Positions 44,211-55,259 of a stretch of DNA of 64,000 nucleotides are shown here, one piece after another. The notes under the pieces were generated by a model that saw only the letters and a list, made by a program, of their open reading frames with translations, had not been told where the DNA came from and ran no database searches. Each line of letters opens with the position of its first letter. Position 1 is the first letter of the stretch. Source of the stretch: Macrotis lagotis (Eukaryota > Chordata > Mammalia > Peramelemorphia > Peramelidae); the NCBI RefSeq assembly GCF_037893015.1, contig NC_133661.1, forward strand, positions 220,242,545 through 220,306,544, read 5' to 3'. Position numbers and translations under genes: made by a program.

Positions 44211-45022
44211 GAGGGCTTCTTGGTAGGGATTCTGAATGCCTTCTGAATCTCCAAAGAATTTAGTATGCTACTCATAATTCTCAGTACAATTACTGCTCAT
44301 GATACTATTAAATTTTTTTTAGCATGAACCCCTTGTGCCATTGTGCAACTCTCATAAGAGTTCATGAAATACTGAATGGTAACCACTAGATAAAGAGAAG
44401 GGTCTCAGAGTCAGGAACATCTGAGTTCAATTCTTGACTGTGACTTAAAATTGCTATATTTCTACATTGCAGAGTCATTAGGTGCTGATCTGCATTGAGA
44501 AGAGCAAGTTCCCTATACCAATAGATTCAAAGGCTGGTTAAAATAAAATTAAGACAAAACTCCTGCTTCTATTTTGTCTCCCTTCTTGGTTTGTAGAAAG
44601 AGCCCTGGTTTGGGAGTTAGGAGATCTGAACGTTGGTTCCTTATCTGTCAGCCTCTGTTGTAAGGAATGGATCAGGGAAGTTCTTTGATCTTCTTGATAA
44701 ACCTATTTCATGAGCCTATTGGGGGAAACTTTTAAAAATATATATCTTCCTATGGAGGGTATGTATATGCCCTGGGGCTTCTCTTGGAAGATAAGTCTTG
44801 GTGATTGAGGATGAATTACTTGTCTCAGACTGTTGTGGGATAGATTGTTATAAGAAGGGCCATCCATCTGTGCTAACGTGTAAAAGGGAGTCATTGATCA
44901 TAGACTTAGTCTCCCTCTCTCTTCCCCCCTACCCTTTTTTTTTGGAAGATAGATCTAAGTGTAGCAGTACTAAATTGTAGCAATGCAACCTTGGGGATGG
45001 GAAGGACAGATATTAATATTAA
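44211..45022. other. Mostly unassigned, with SINE scraps
   Basis: 'agtcaggaacatctgagttc' at about 44,410 and 'gagttaggagatctgaacg' at about 44,613 are SINE scraps. Otherwise nothing is recognised. Confidence 0.35.
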
Positions 45023-45280
45023 CTAGCACTTATATAGTGCTCTTAAGGTTTACAAAATATTTTACAAATATCTCATTTTACCCTCACAACAACCCTAGGA
45101 GATAAGTTCTTTTGTTATTCCCATTTTACAAATCAAAACAAAATATTCTTTATTATTTCCTTGAAAAAGAAGGTAGATTAGGTCACCTAATAACTAACTT
45201 AATTAAGGAAACTGAAACAGATGGAATTTAAGTCAGAAGTAGGATTTGAACTCCATATCTAGGGTTCCTACATGCTTTCA
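45023..45280 (-). mobile_element. THER/MIR-type SINE, antisense
   Basis: 'tagcacttatatagtgctct', 'tatctcattttaccctcac', 'ggaaactgaaacagatgg', 'aggatttgaactccatatc' in antisense order. An extra segment of about 65 bases lies inside (45,138-45,206). Confidence 0.8.
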
Positions 45281-45388
45281 GACAATATATGTAATAAGGC
45301 TATGCCCCAAGAGAGACATTAGCATCTCCTAAAAATCCATTAGTAAAGTTCTCGAATTTCTGAACCAGCCCTGTATAGGTAAGGGTAT

Positions 45389-45389
45389 A

Positions 45390-45429
<40 letters not shown>

Positions 45430-45440
45430 TATGTGTGTGT
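45389..45440 (+). repeat. (TG)n microsatellite
   Basis: TG/TATG run with a few interruptions. Confidence 0.95.
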
Positions 45441-46205
45441 TCTTAACTTCATTAAAGTAGAAGGTGGGTTGTATAGTTTGGGGAGCTTATTGGAGAAATG
45501 TCAAGAGTTTGTCAACCACAGCCTCATGGGTAGTAGTGGGAAGGAAAATGTAGCATTCCTGGGAAGTATGATCCTGGAATCTATATTGCTGGAGAAAAAA
45601 GAGGGGTCCTTGGGTATTTTTTGGAGGGTACTCATAAGCAACTGAAAGTTTGAGGATTCTGGTACCACACCTTCTAGAGGAAGCAGAGGATTTTACACTA
45701 ATATCTTGGAGAGAGAAAAATAAAAATGTGCACAGGTTCCTTTATTGTAGATCTCTGGAGAGATTCAGGCTGGTTTGGTGCTTCAGGTTCTAGATTGGAA
45801 TGAAATGAGTCACTTACAGACATCATCTACCAGCGAACAAAAGCAGACTCACTTGGCCATAGCATGGAGGAAAAAATTCTTAGCCAGGATGCAGAATTAA
45901 TATTCAATTGAACACAGCTTCTGTGCTTCTGTGTTGCCTTGCTGGCCAAAACACTGAATCCTTGTAGGTTGCCTTTTGTACTTCAGCCTCCAGGAAGCCA
46001 TGTCAACAACTTTTGCCTTAATAGATTTACCAATTAAGTCCGAAGGACAGTACTCATGCTTTTTGGAGGAAGAATTAACCTCAACTTCAGGTAATGTTCA
46101 CCCCTACATCTCCAAAGCTGAAGAGTCAATAAGAGCAGTTTATGTTACAATGTGGAGGAACAGAAGTCTTAGACTTTATCTTTCACGGTTATTATGGTTA
46201 TTCAG
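45441..46205. other. Unassigned stretch
   Basis: Reading frames of 82 and 77 codons occur but show no known domain. Nothing else is recognised. Confidence 0.4.
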
Positions 46206-46830
46206 ATAGTTGTAGACCTGAAAGTGATGCAGGGAGTTATGGGAATATGATGCAGGGAGATAAGGACATAGGGGATTTGTAATTGGAAACAGATTTTGTA
46301 ATCTTTCATACTATCAAATTTTGTCTAGTTGGAAAAATGTTATCAGTTCCTGTGATGTAAATTAACTGCTATTGTTCCATTGTTAAATGTAAATTCATAG
46401 TCTCCTCATTCCCAACCCCCCCACACATAACTTCCAACATTTTACCTGATTTCAGTCATGTAGGAGGAAGGGATTTCCTCTTTGATCACATTCTCTTGAC
46501 CAGAGAGTGGGCAAGACTATAAAAGACTATAAAAGCACACCCTTCTTGTGTGCAGATTCCCTGGAGTCTCCGCCCAGTAAATTGTCTTGGCTGTCACTCT
46601 ATTTCTCTCTGTCTGTCTGTATCTCAAACAAACCTCTCCTAGTTTTTGTTATTCTCCTGCCTTCTAGCAGTTTACAAAGTGCTTGCTGCTTCTCCAGGAG
46701 GAGAAAAGGTTTTATTCTGTACACTTTGCAGGCTTGTATAATAAATCCTAGGCTATGTGTGAATTCTTTCACCATTCAAGACCTCTCAATCTTAAACTGG
46801 CAACACCAGTCCCTGGCAACAAAAGGAGTT
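46206..46830 (+). mobile_element. Possible solo LTR fossil (endogenous retrovirus-like)
   Basis: In order: a U3-like stretch ('gagagtgggcaagactataa'), a TATAAAAG box repeated near 46,519-46,534, a downstream pyrimidine-rich part, and AATAAA near 46,740-46,745. This spacing of TATA box and polyadenylation signal (about 210 bases) fits an LTR. No internal retroviral sequence is seen nearby. The ends are approximate and the family is unknown; a gammaretrovirus-like LTR is a guess. The 115-codon frame inside has no domain I know. Confidence 0.4.
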
Positions 46831-47279
46831 TGCTTGTCTAGCAACTCCAAGTAGGTTTTCCTTTCAGAGAAGAGAGCTACATATTTTAGTTCTGTAATGG
46901 TGGTTATATATCATTGAGATGTAAAAGTGTATCTCATTTAAATGAAAGAAAATTTCACTAGAAACCCAAATTCTTTTCGTTTTTGAGAGGACTACAAACC
47001 ACAGGGTCTGAAGCAATGGAAAACCTTGGGTGAAGTTGGAACAGCAGAGAAAGAGAATTGTATTGGCCATGCAGGGGCTATTTTTTTTTTTTTTTAGCAT
47101 TTTATGCATTGTCTGTGGGGTATAATAAATCTACCTTATATGCATCATTACCTCGAGTGCTAGTATGGGATCTTAAAAGCTGATACCTTACATTAGTTAT
47201 GAGCAACATTCTACAAGTTATATTGTAACATTTCCCAGGCATACCTCTGGACATGAGTAATATGATCTAAAGAGTTAAT
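46831..47279. other. Unassigned stretch
   Basis: Nothing recognised. A T run lies at 47,081-47,095. Confidence 0.35.
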
Positions 47280-47545
47280 TGGGGGGTAGGCTTCAAGGTT
47301 GAATCTGGTTGGGGTTCTGGAACAAGGGTTACCCAAACCTTCTGAACCTTTTTCTTTACTTGTGAAATGGGAATAATTTTACTTGTCTTGCTAACTTTAC
47401 TCCCTAGCTATGTGACCTTGGAAAGTCATATCATCTCTTTCAGCTTATTTCCTCCTCTGAAATAGTAGCATCTACTTCACAAAGTTGTTTCAGGGATCAA
47501 ATGAGATAACATATATAATACACTTGCAAATTTTAAGATGTTTAT
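47280..47545 (+). mobile_element. MIR-type SINE relic(s)
   Basis: 'ctagctatgtgaccttgg', 'caaatgagataacatatata' and 'acttgcaaattttaagatg' follow the MIR order; the first 120 bases may be a second relic. Confidence 0.55.
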
Positions 47546-47764
47546 TTAAGTGTTAGCTTAAATTCATTTATTGAATTTTGAGAACCAAATGAAATAACAA
47601 GTGCTACACATATAAGTCATTTTGTGCTACATATATGTAAACTAAACTATTGAAGTGTTACATATACTATATATATACTATATATTTTAAATCATCACTA
47701 CTTGCTTCTATTCCCTCCCTTTTCATGATAATAATAATAATAATTATGATCATTTAACAATTCT

Positions 47765-48150
47765 AAGGGGTTGTGTGAACGGGTTGTATAAATGCAAAAA
47801 CTGTCCTGCATCTGACACTGACTAGCTGTGGAACTATGGCAAGTCCTTTGAGTCTCAGGGTTTTTTTTAATCTGTAAAATTTTTTTTTTAGGTTTTTGCA
47901 AGGCAATGGGGTTAAGTGGCTTGCCCAAGGTCACACAGCTAGATAATTATTAAATGTCTGAGACCAGATATGAACTCAGGTACTCCTGACTCCAGGACTG
48001 GTGCTCTATCCACTGCGCCACCTAGCCACCCTTAATCTGTTAAATGTTAATAGAAACACTTGCTGTACCTAACATAGAAGGTAATATATGGAAAACACTT
48101 TACAAAGTTTAAAGTATTATGTAAATGTCAATTATTATCTTGGAAATTTC
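47765..48150 (+). mobile_element. MIR-type SINE split by a WSINE
   Basis: Left part 'gcatctgacactgactagct', 'ttgagtctcagggtttt'; right part 'ggaaaacactttacaaag', 'tatgtaaatgtcaattatt'. The two join across the WSINE at the repeat 'ttaatctgtaaaat'. Confidence 0.7.
47881..48031 (-). mobile_element. WSINE-like SINE, full length, nested
   Basis: 'aggtttttgcaaggcaatgg', 'gcttgcccaaggtcacac', 'cgccacctagccaccc'. Target duplication 47,867-47,880 and 48,032-48,045, with one difference. Confidence 0.92.
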
Positions 48151-48234
48151 CCTTTTTTCCTTTGTAGATCATCCATCTATTGATCTTTATATTGTCTAAA
48201 ACCTTCTAAACTCTACTTTAAATGGGCATTCTGC

Positions 48235-48505
48235 ATGTATAATAAGACTTTCTAGTCATTATCTTTGTGCAAATCACTTACCTCTTTGGGCTTTATATTT
48301 CTTATAAGTGTGGTAGGAGAGAATAGGATTAGATGGTCACTAATTTTTTTTTGAGCTCTAAAATTATTTCATGTGTAAAAGCAGCATTGGAGTTGAGGTC
48401 AGAGGCCATGGGTGTAAGTTATATATTTCCTTCTTGGGTGACCTTAATCAAGTCATTTCACTACTTTAAGGCTCAACTTCTTCATCTAGAAAGTGAGGAA
48501 TAAAT
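48235..48505 (+). mobile_element. MIR-type SINE relics
   Basis: 48,370-48,505 has 'gagttgaggtcagaggcc' and 'ttgggtgaccttaatcaagtc'. The part before (48,235-48,365) has 'tgtgcaaatcacttacctc', the end of another copy. Confidence 0.6.
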
Positions 48506-48514
48506 TCTGCTGTT

Positions 48515-48745
48515 ATTTAGTCCATCCATCTCTTTATGACTCCATTTGGGGTTTTCTTAGCAATAATATTGGACTGGTTTGATACTTCCTTCTCCAGTTC
48601 ATTTTACAGCTGAGGAACTGAGGAAAACAGGGTTAAGTGACTTGGCCAGGGTCATACAAATAGTATCTGAGGTCACATTTGAATTCAAGTTTTCTTTACT
48701 GCAGGTCAGGCAACCTCTCCACTTAACTGCCCCAACTAATACCAC
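48515..48745 (-). mobile_element. MAR1-like SINE, antisense
   Basis: 'gactccatttggggttttc', 'aactgaggaaaacaggg', 'gtgacttggccagggtcat' in antisense order. Confidence 0.82.
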
Positions 48746-48764
48746 TAAAATATGATGTATAGGA

Positions 48765-49010
48765 AAGAATACAAGACTTGGAATCAGGAATACCTAGGAT
48801 CAAATCGGGCCTATGACACTTACTGGTTATGTGACCCTGTGTAAATGACTAAAGCTTGATGAATCTCAATTTTCTCATCCACAAAATGAGGATAATATTA
48901 CTTAAACTATGGCCATTAATAGATTGTTATGGAGCTCACAATAATTTATGCAAAGCACTTCACAAAAATTAAAATATCTTGTAAATATAATAAATAGTTT
49001 TTCAAAAGCC
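48765..49010 (+). mobile_element. MIR/MAR-type SINE relic
   Basis: 'gacttggaatcaggaatacc', 'gttatgtgaccctgtgtaaa', 'ctcatccacaaaatgagg', 'gcaaagcacttcacaaa' in order. Confidence 0.7.
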
Positions 49011-49090
49011 ATTAAAGCTCCAAACCACACTAACTTATGGGGACACTATAATATAACTATGTATCTCACAGAATTGTGAGGAAGCATTTT

Positions 49091-49233
49091 TTTTCCTAAT
49101 TTTCTTACCAGGCAATGGAGGTAATTGATTTGTCCAAGGTTACACAGTTAGGTAATTATTAAGTGTCAGAGGTCAGAGTTGAACTCAGTTCCTCCTAACT
49201 CTAGGGCTATCCATTGCGCCACCTAGCAGCCCC
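49091..49233 (-). mobile_element. WSINE-like SINE, nested in an older relic
   Basis: 'gtaattgatttgtccaagg', 'taggtaattattaagtgtc', 'gcgccacctagcagcc'. Target duplication 'gtgaggaagcatttt' at 49,076-49,090 and 49,234-49,248 (one difference). The flanks ('acagaattgtgaggaagcat', 'aaagtattatagaaatgtgagc') are an older SINE tail. Confidence 0.9.
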
Positions 49234-49640
49234 GTGAGGAAGTATTTTGTAAAGATTAAAGTATTATAGAAATGTGAGCTATTTTATTTCATATAAGGCA
49301 CAGGCACATCCTCAGTAAATGAAGAGCCATCACCACTTGCCTCAATGGCCTTTAAAAGGTCCCAGAGGCAATGCTGAGGCAGCAACAAATGCAGTGAACT
49401 GAGTTGATTCCAGGTAGGTAAATGAATGAATGAAGCAATGCTTGCAGACAATGTGGCAACACCTGGAATGAGGAGTAAATGTTGTGCTGATAAGAGCTGA
49501 AAAACTAAAAAGGAAAAAGAAAAATTGAAAAAAAAAAGAAGAAGAAGGTCATGATAGAAGATGTTAAAAGTACTAGAGAATGGTCTAAGTCTAGGTCTAG
49601 CTTACAGGAGTTGTTGCTCCAAAGTTGATTATAAATTAAG

Positions 49641-49642
49641 TT

Positions 49643-49724
<82 letters not shown>

Positions 49725-49774
49725 TTCCTTCCTTCCTTCCTTCCTTCCTTCCTTCTTTCTTCCTTCCTTCCTTC

Positions 49775-49829
<55 letters not shown>

Positions 49830-49830
49830 T
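49641..49830 (+). repeat. (CTTT)n/(CCTT)n tract, about 190 bases
   Basis: Nearly pure tetranucleotide repeat with an inner CCTT block. The long reading frames on both strands (serine/leucine/phenylalanine and lysine/glutamate/arginine repeats) are translations of it. Confidence 0.98.
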
Positions 49831-50639
49831 TTCGTTCCTTTTCATCAAATTAGCTATTAAATGAATCTGAAGAGCATGCTATTTAAAGATGTCTTTGATG
49901 ACACCTTTCTTGCAATAAATGCTTTATGGGGGGAGAAAACCCTGATTGATGATTTCAAGGGTCTCCATCTTAAATTTTCTCTTATATAGATGCTATAGGT
50001 ATGTGCAGAAAATTTAAAAGTTCAAATGAGTTTCTTCAAGGTAATTAGTATTTGTGATGACATGTTTCTAAAGGCAGCAGAGTCACCCCTTCACTGATCT
50101 TTCTTATAAATTCATCTTTGTATATCAGATTTAAAAAAATTGTGAAGTTTTTTAGAATTTTCAGGGCTCTTTCTCATTTTTCTTAACCCTCCAAACTATT
50201 CCTGAAGACAAGTTTCTGTCATTCTGCTTTTTGCTGAGTAAAAATATGACCTGGAGGAAAGGGGGTGATTGTTATTTGATCAAAGTCACATAGTTTTCTA
50301 ATTCTTCAATGCTTTCCCCACTGCATGATGCCACATATTACAGGTGGGGCACACCTTGATTTCTCTGGAAAATTGTTCTTCAGAGACGTGTTGAGATTTC
50401 TTAAAACTGTTATATTAAGATGGTATATAATGGGGAGAATACCACTGAACAAAATCTTCCCCAATGGGATGCATTCCTTTCCCTTTGCTTAGGGCTTCTT
50501 CACAAAGAAATGTTCCCCCATTAGGCAGAGGTTAACAACAACAACAACAACAACAATAATAAAAAACAGCACTTAAACAAAAACCCCTTAAGTCTTCCAC
50601 GCCTGGTAAAACTTACAAGATTGCCCACTCCACCCACAT
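49831..50639. other. Repeat-poor stretch upstream of the CpG island
   Basis: About 800 bases without repeats, except an (AAC)n run at about 50,534-50,556. Its closeness to the CpG island makes it a candidate for proximal regulatory DNA, but no specific site is shown. Confidence 0.4.
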
Positions 50640-51500
50640 TTATTCATTTTTGCTGTTTGCCCTTTCCAGAAGTCTACCAGGAACTATCCCAGCCCAGCCC
50701 GGACCCAGGTCCCAACTCCAACCCTGCCCACACCCGGATGCCCGCCACCTCTGCGCCTCCCTCCTTCCCCCAAGCACTCAGAGAAGGGCCGAGGACTCCC
50801 CTCAGCCCTTTGCCCCGGGCAAGGTGGCAGTAGTTAGCAGCCAAACTGGGCATGCTCAGAGTCCGCCAGCGGGGGCAGGTTTGCATTAGAAGCCTTTGCA
50901 ATCCGCGGCTGGCGGGCGGCTGCAGCTGGAGCCCCAGTGACTGGAGTTGGAGTTGCCGGGAGTTTTCCCCCTCACCCCTCCCTGGCTGCGCGCGCGGGAG
51001 AAGGAACCGGGGCGGGGGAGCAGAGCCGGGCCCGGCCGAGCCTTCCTCGCTGAAGCCCAGCACCCCGCGTGGGCTGAGCCCCACGGACCGCGGCGGCTAG
51101 AGCCGGGGCGCGTGCCGCGCACTCGTCCCTCCGGGAGCACGAGCCGCCTGGCGAGGTAGGGGCTCGGGAGTGGGAAGGAGAGAAGAAACGGGGGCTGGTG
51201 AAGGGAAGGAAGGGTTGATGCAATTGCAACGCCAGCTTTGGGGGGACTGCCTGCTCTGTAGAGATGCGGCTTCCCCGGGGAGAGGGCTGAAGAGGTGTGG
51301 AATGCTAGCAAGGTCCTCTGAAGTTTGCAGGCAGGGGTGGGAGAGAGGGTTTTCTGTCCAGGACAACTGGATTGCTCAGCGCAGACCGAGAGAGCACCTT
51401 TCTCCATGCCCTTTCCTTTCCCCAATATTAGATCCCGATATGCCTAGGTGGACTGAGTAGGCAGCGGAGCAATTTTTTTTCTTAGAAAGTTAAGGATGGC
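50640..51500. promoter_or_regulatory. CpG island, likely host-gene promoter
   Basis: This is the only clearly GC- and CpG-rich segment outside the half-L1; CpG pairs are dense at 50,880-51,150 ('gcgcgcgggag', 'ccgcggcggc'). It is free of repeats. A GC box 'ggggcggggg' is at about 51,009-51,018 and an octamer-like 'tttgcatta' at 50,880-50,888. No TATA box is seen, which is usual for CpG-island promoters. Promoter activity is inferred from composition. Reading frames on both strands here reflect GC content. Confidence 0.8.
50860..51155 (+). other. Predicted non-coding first exon of an unidentified gene
   Basis: The donor 'ggcgag/gtaggg' puts the exon end at 51,155. The start is a guess from CpG density. 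After the ATG at 50,852 (whose frame stops at 51,098-51,100, before the donor) no ATG opens a frame through the donor, so the exon would be 5' UTR, with coding exons beyond 64,000. I do not recognise the gene. A minus-strand or two-way promoter cannot be excluded. Confidence 0.45.
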
Positions 51501-53084
51501 TCTCTTCCCCTTCCCCCCCCCCCCCCTTTTCCAGCAGAGGAGAGGGTCTTCTCTTTTCTTAGAGGGAGGAGGGGGTGTTGCTTCTGAGGTCACGAAAAGC
51601 GGACTGGGTTAGGCTCCACTGGAGCTGGGACTGAGCTTTTTAATTTCCACCCAGAAACCAAAATTTGCAGATGATCTCAGATGTTCACTCCTGGGATTCT
51701 CCTGTAGGATCTCTGCTGCCAAACTGGAGGCGGATGCTTCTCCCTTTTGCCCCGGGGCATTTGCTTTAGGGTCCTCGCTTCAGATCTGGCTGGAGGCAAC
51801 TGGCCTTTTGAGTTTGCTGTGGTGAGCGCCAACTCCAGGCTGGGCGCCTGCCAGAAACCAGCCTCCTATAGGAGTAGGACTGAAAGAAGGGGAAACGTGG
51901 TTAGTTTGGGGTGTATGAGTATTCCCTGCGGTTCTTGCCTATAGCATTTTTCCTCTCTCCCCCACGGCCTCTCTGTGGAAGTACATTCCAGAGAGGGAAA
52001 GGACTAGAGAAGGGTTGAAGGGAAGGGCCAGGTTGAGAGTTAGGGATGACATACAGTCGCTCCAGTAGTTGAAACAAATGTGTATCTGTTCTTGGCTTCA
52101 GCTCTAGGTCACTGAGGGTGGAGAGGTCTCATCGCTAGCTGATTCGATCCTTCCTATTTTTTCCTTCCCCAGGGGGTGGGTGTGACAGATTAAGACTAAG
52201 CAGAATGCTCTCCAAATTTGAGTCCTTACCGACCTGGGATACTGGCAGTGGAATTTTGTGAAATGCAGGTGTGTGGAGGATGCTTAGGGTTTCTTGGTTG
52301 GAGTTTTTCTACTTATTTTGAGTTTTTGGTTTTTTTCGTGCCCCCAAATTACTCTTATCTGTCATAACCCAGGCTCTGAAAAAGCTTGCGTTGAGAGCAG
52401 TGAGCTGCTAATTCGCCTTAGAGGCTGCTGGTGGGAATCATTCCAGAAATGATTATGCAGGCTAGAAATATGCCTTCTTTTTGGCTGAACACCTTGGCTT
52501 GTTGAGGTTTGTGTGCGAACTTCTTAAAGGGACACACATGACTCTTAAATGCCACACTTCACAGGGCTTATCATCAGAATTACTGTTGGTGTATTTCTTT
52601 GTATTTTGGAGCCATGGAATGAAACTGGAGGGACCAGGCAGGTTTCCAGACTCTGCCACAGGGTCTCCTCAACATTCTGCAATGTTAATTTGTACTTTTT
52701 TGCCTAAATTCGGAAACTCTGGCTTTTCTTGAAAACAGATTAACCTCAGAATATAAATAGTATGTGGTCATGAGTAACTCCAAGCTTTTGAATTTCCCCA
52801 GTGTTCCTTTTAGTTTCAAAGGCTATTTTCCATGTAATGCCAAAGTGATGACTATTTGGTAATGACTTGGTAACTAGTACATTTTCTCCATTCCTAAAAC
52901 TTGAAGAGGTTCACTTGCTCTGTCCTTTTTGTAGACAGAAGAAAAGACTCTTAATATCCTTGAAAAAAACGTAACAGACATTTAATATGTATGGGTTAGT
53001 TTTCTCATCTGTAAAGGAGGGGGGGCAACAGCATGATATTGATTCTAGAACTCATTCCATAAACCTAAATATGAGTTTCTGCTT
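51501..53084. other. Repeat-poor stretch after the CpG island
   Basis: About 1.6 kb without recognised repeats, beginning with a C run at about 51,513-51,527. Probably first-intron sequence if the plus-strand exon model is right. Several 60-80-codon frames have no known domain. Confidence 0.45.
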
Positions 53085-53535
53085 GCCTCAAAGCCTACTA
53101 GTTGATCTTGTTTCTGTTCCACTTCTTTTCCAAAATGTCCTACAGCAGCTGCCAAACTGCTCTTCCTGAAACACAGATTTGACCATCATCCATCCTTAAA
53201 CAAAATTTTCAGTGGCTCTATTGTTACCAGAAGAGGATACACAGTCCTCAACCTTGAATTTAAAGCCCTCTACAACCTAGTTAACATTCACCTTTCCAGG
53301 CTTTTCAGTACCCTTTTAACCAATTTCACTCTCAGTTCCAGACCTATTAGTCTCCCATGTCTAGGATGAACTTCTTTCTTAATCTTCATTGTTTAGAATC
53401 TTTGGACTTCTCCAGAGTTTATTTAAACACCTTTCCTGATATTCCTCAATGTTATTCATTTTGAAATTATATTTTATAAATTTGTATGAAATTTGTATTT
53501 ATTCATAAGCTTTTCTAGTCCTAGGTTGGTATAAA
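53085..53535 (+). mobile_element. L2 LINE 3' region
   Basis: 'caaactgctcttcctgaaac', 'gatttgaccatcatcc', 'cagtggctctattgttacc', 'tttaaagccctctacaacc' match the L2 region before its end. Confidence 0.75.
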
Positions 53536-53879
53536 AATTCACTGTGACTGGAGCAACTGCCTTAGGCAGTTGGTCAAATAATTCTTTCTTTTGGTGTGTA
53601 GTCATCCTGAGTACAACAGTAGTTTTTACTAGTTTACACTATGTTGAGGCTATCAGAGTGTATCAGTTCCTTAGTGGGATATGGAAGTCTATTTTCTTCC
53701 TTCCAAATTGTGAAATATTTGACCTTATTATGTTGGCCTTGAACTCCTAGGCCTCTCTAACAAATGCTCTCTTCACCATGCTTTGCTCCATAAAATTTCT
53801 CCATTACTTCTAAACTTTCCATCGAAATCTCCAGGGCCTTGGGAGACTTAGGCAGATCCTTTCTAAAAGATGACATGAG
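53536..53879. other. Unassigned stretch
   Basis: Nothing recognised. Confidence 0.35.
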
Positions 53880-54000
53880 AGGAACTTTTAGTGTTTGGCT
53901 CAGTTTCTTCATCTGTAAATCAAGAGGGCTGGACTAAATGACATACCAAAGGTCACTTTATAGCTCTAAATCCTGTGTTCTCATGTATCAGTCACAATCT
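53880..54000 (+). mobile_element. MIR-type SINE relic cut by a WSINE
   Basis: 'ggctcagtttcttcatctg', 'gggctggactaaatgacat', 'ctctaaatcctgtgttctc' are the end of a MIR-like relic. Confidence 0.65.
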
Positions 54001-54011
54001 AAGTAAGTCTT

Positions 54012-54176
54012 TTTTTTTTTAATTTTCTTTTTTAGGTTTTTGCAAGGCAAATGGGGTTAAGTGGCTTGCCCAAGGCCACACAGCTAGGTAATTATTAAGT
54101 GTCTGAGGCTGGATTTGAACCCAGGTACTCCTGACTCCAAGGCCAGTGCTTTATCCACTACACCACCTAGCCACCC
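54012..54176 (-). mobile_element. WSINE-like SINE, full length
   Basis: 'ttaggtttttgcaaggcaaa', 'cttgcccaaggccacacag', 'caccacctagccacccc'. Target duplication 'ctaagtaagtctt' at 53,999-54,011, and 'ctaattaagtctt' at 54,177-54,189. Confidence 0.93.
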
Positions 54177-54189
54177 CTAATTAAGTCTT

Positions 54190-54437
54190 CTTTCTGTAAA
54201 CTAGTGATACCTTGATAGTAAATGTAAAGATCTAATCTCTCCCTGCTGTCTATCAGGGAGCAGGAAGGTAGAGCTTTGGGAGGATCTGTTAAAGGTCTGT
54301 CAATTTTGTATATTTCCAAGGTTATTTCACTAACAACTTGAATGCTACTAAGTATTTATGCTTTTTATCCCAGCCATAAATTACCCCCCCCCCCAATTCC
54401 TATTTCTGTTGAATTATTGAAGAAAAAAGAATAGAGT
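54190..54437. other. Unassigned stretch
   Basis: Nothing recognised; a C run lies at about 54,384-54,394. Confidence 0.3.
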
Positions 54438-54690
54438 TCTTAACCTTTTTTTGTCTGGTAAAACTTTTACCCTCTTTCTTAGAAAAATGTCAGGCAGTCA
54501 ACAAGCATTTATTAACCACCTATTAGGCTCAAGGGATTGTGCTAAGCATTATTTAAAAATATATAACATAAAAGACATAGGGTAACAAAGGAAATTAATA
54601 CTATTGAAATAAAGTAATTTGTTTCTCTTTCAAATTCAAGGAATTCTCTGAAATCCTATACATTTGCCCCATATTAAGAACCCTTAGAAT
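54438..54690 (-). mobile_element. DNA-transposon-like family member split by an L2 end
   Basis: 'agttcttaacctttttttg' (54,438) and 'ccatattaagaacccttag' (54,670) are its two inverted ends. 54,495-54,595 ('gtcaacaagcatttattaac') is an antisense L2 end lying inside. Confidence 0.55.
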
Positions 54691-55259
54691 AGGGAAGGTG
54701 ATCATTTGTCATTTCAGGTATGGGATGTGAGCTTTTTATCTGGCTTCAGATAAATCTTCTGGGTCTACTTGACTTAGTAATGCTAGGAGAGATCCAAAGC
54801 TAACTTGGTGTGGGTAATTACAGATGGCTATTTTGACTTTATGAGACTTTGCTTTCCCTTGGGCATATCATCAATTTGTTACTATTTCTTTGAAGAAACA
54901 AGGTGATCCAGAAAAATGTTTCACACTTTTCTATCTGTCTGTTTGTCTGTCTATCTAGACACACACATATACGTACATATGTGTGCATATAATATAGCTA
55001 CCTGGTATACATTATAAATAGAATGACTGAGTTTGGGGAATGTCTGAACAGCCTGTGATGACCTGTTTTTTTTAATGAAGTTGAACAGGACAGTGGTTTT
55101 TTGTTTGACTCTACCATTTAAATGATTTGGATTATTTTTTATCTGTGTGAAAGTTCTTCAATGTTTAAACATTTTTCCAATTTCTTTAATGTGTGAAAGA
55201 AAGAGAGAGGTGGGTTAGGGACAGACAAAGTTGACAGCTACCCAGCACCCAGCATATAG
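54691..55259. other. Unassigned stretch
   Basis: No gene. A short (TCTG)/(CA)/(TA) mixed run lies at about 54,935-54,990. Confidence 0.4.

Noticed and set aside
49561-49860. 99-codon plus frame and 70-codon minus lysine/glutamate frame
   Set aside because: Direct translation of the (CTTT)n microsatellite.
50674-51460. Overlapping reading frames of up to 179 codons on both strands in the CpG island
   Set aside because: CpG-rich DNA has few stops in every frame. Several frames have no ATG start and none has a known domain.
53544-53750. 68-codon plus frame in the presumed intron
   Set aside because: No domain, no splice sites that fit, and next to an L2 relic.
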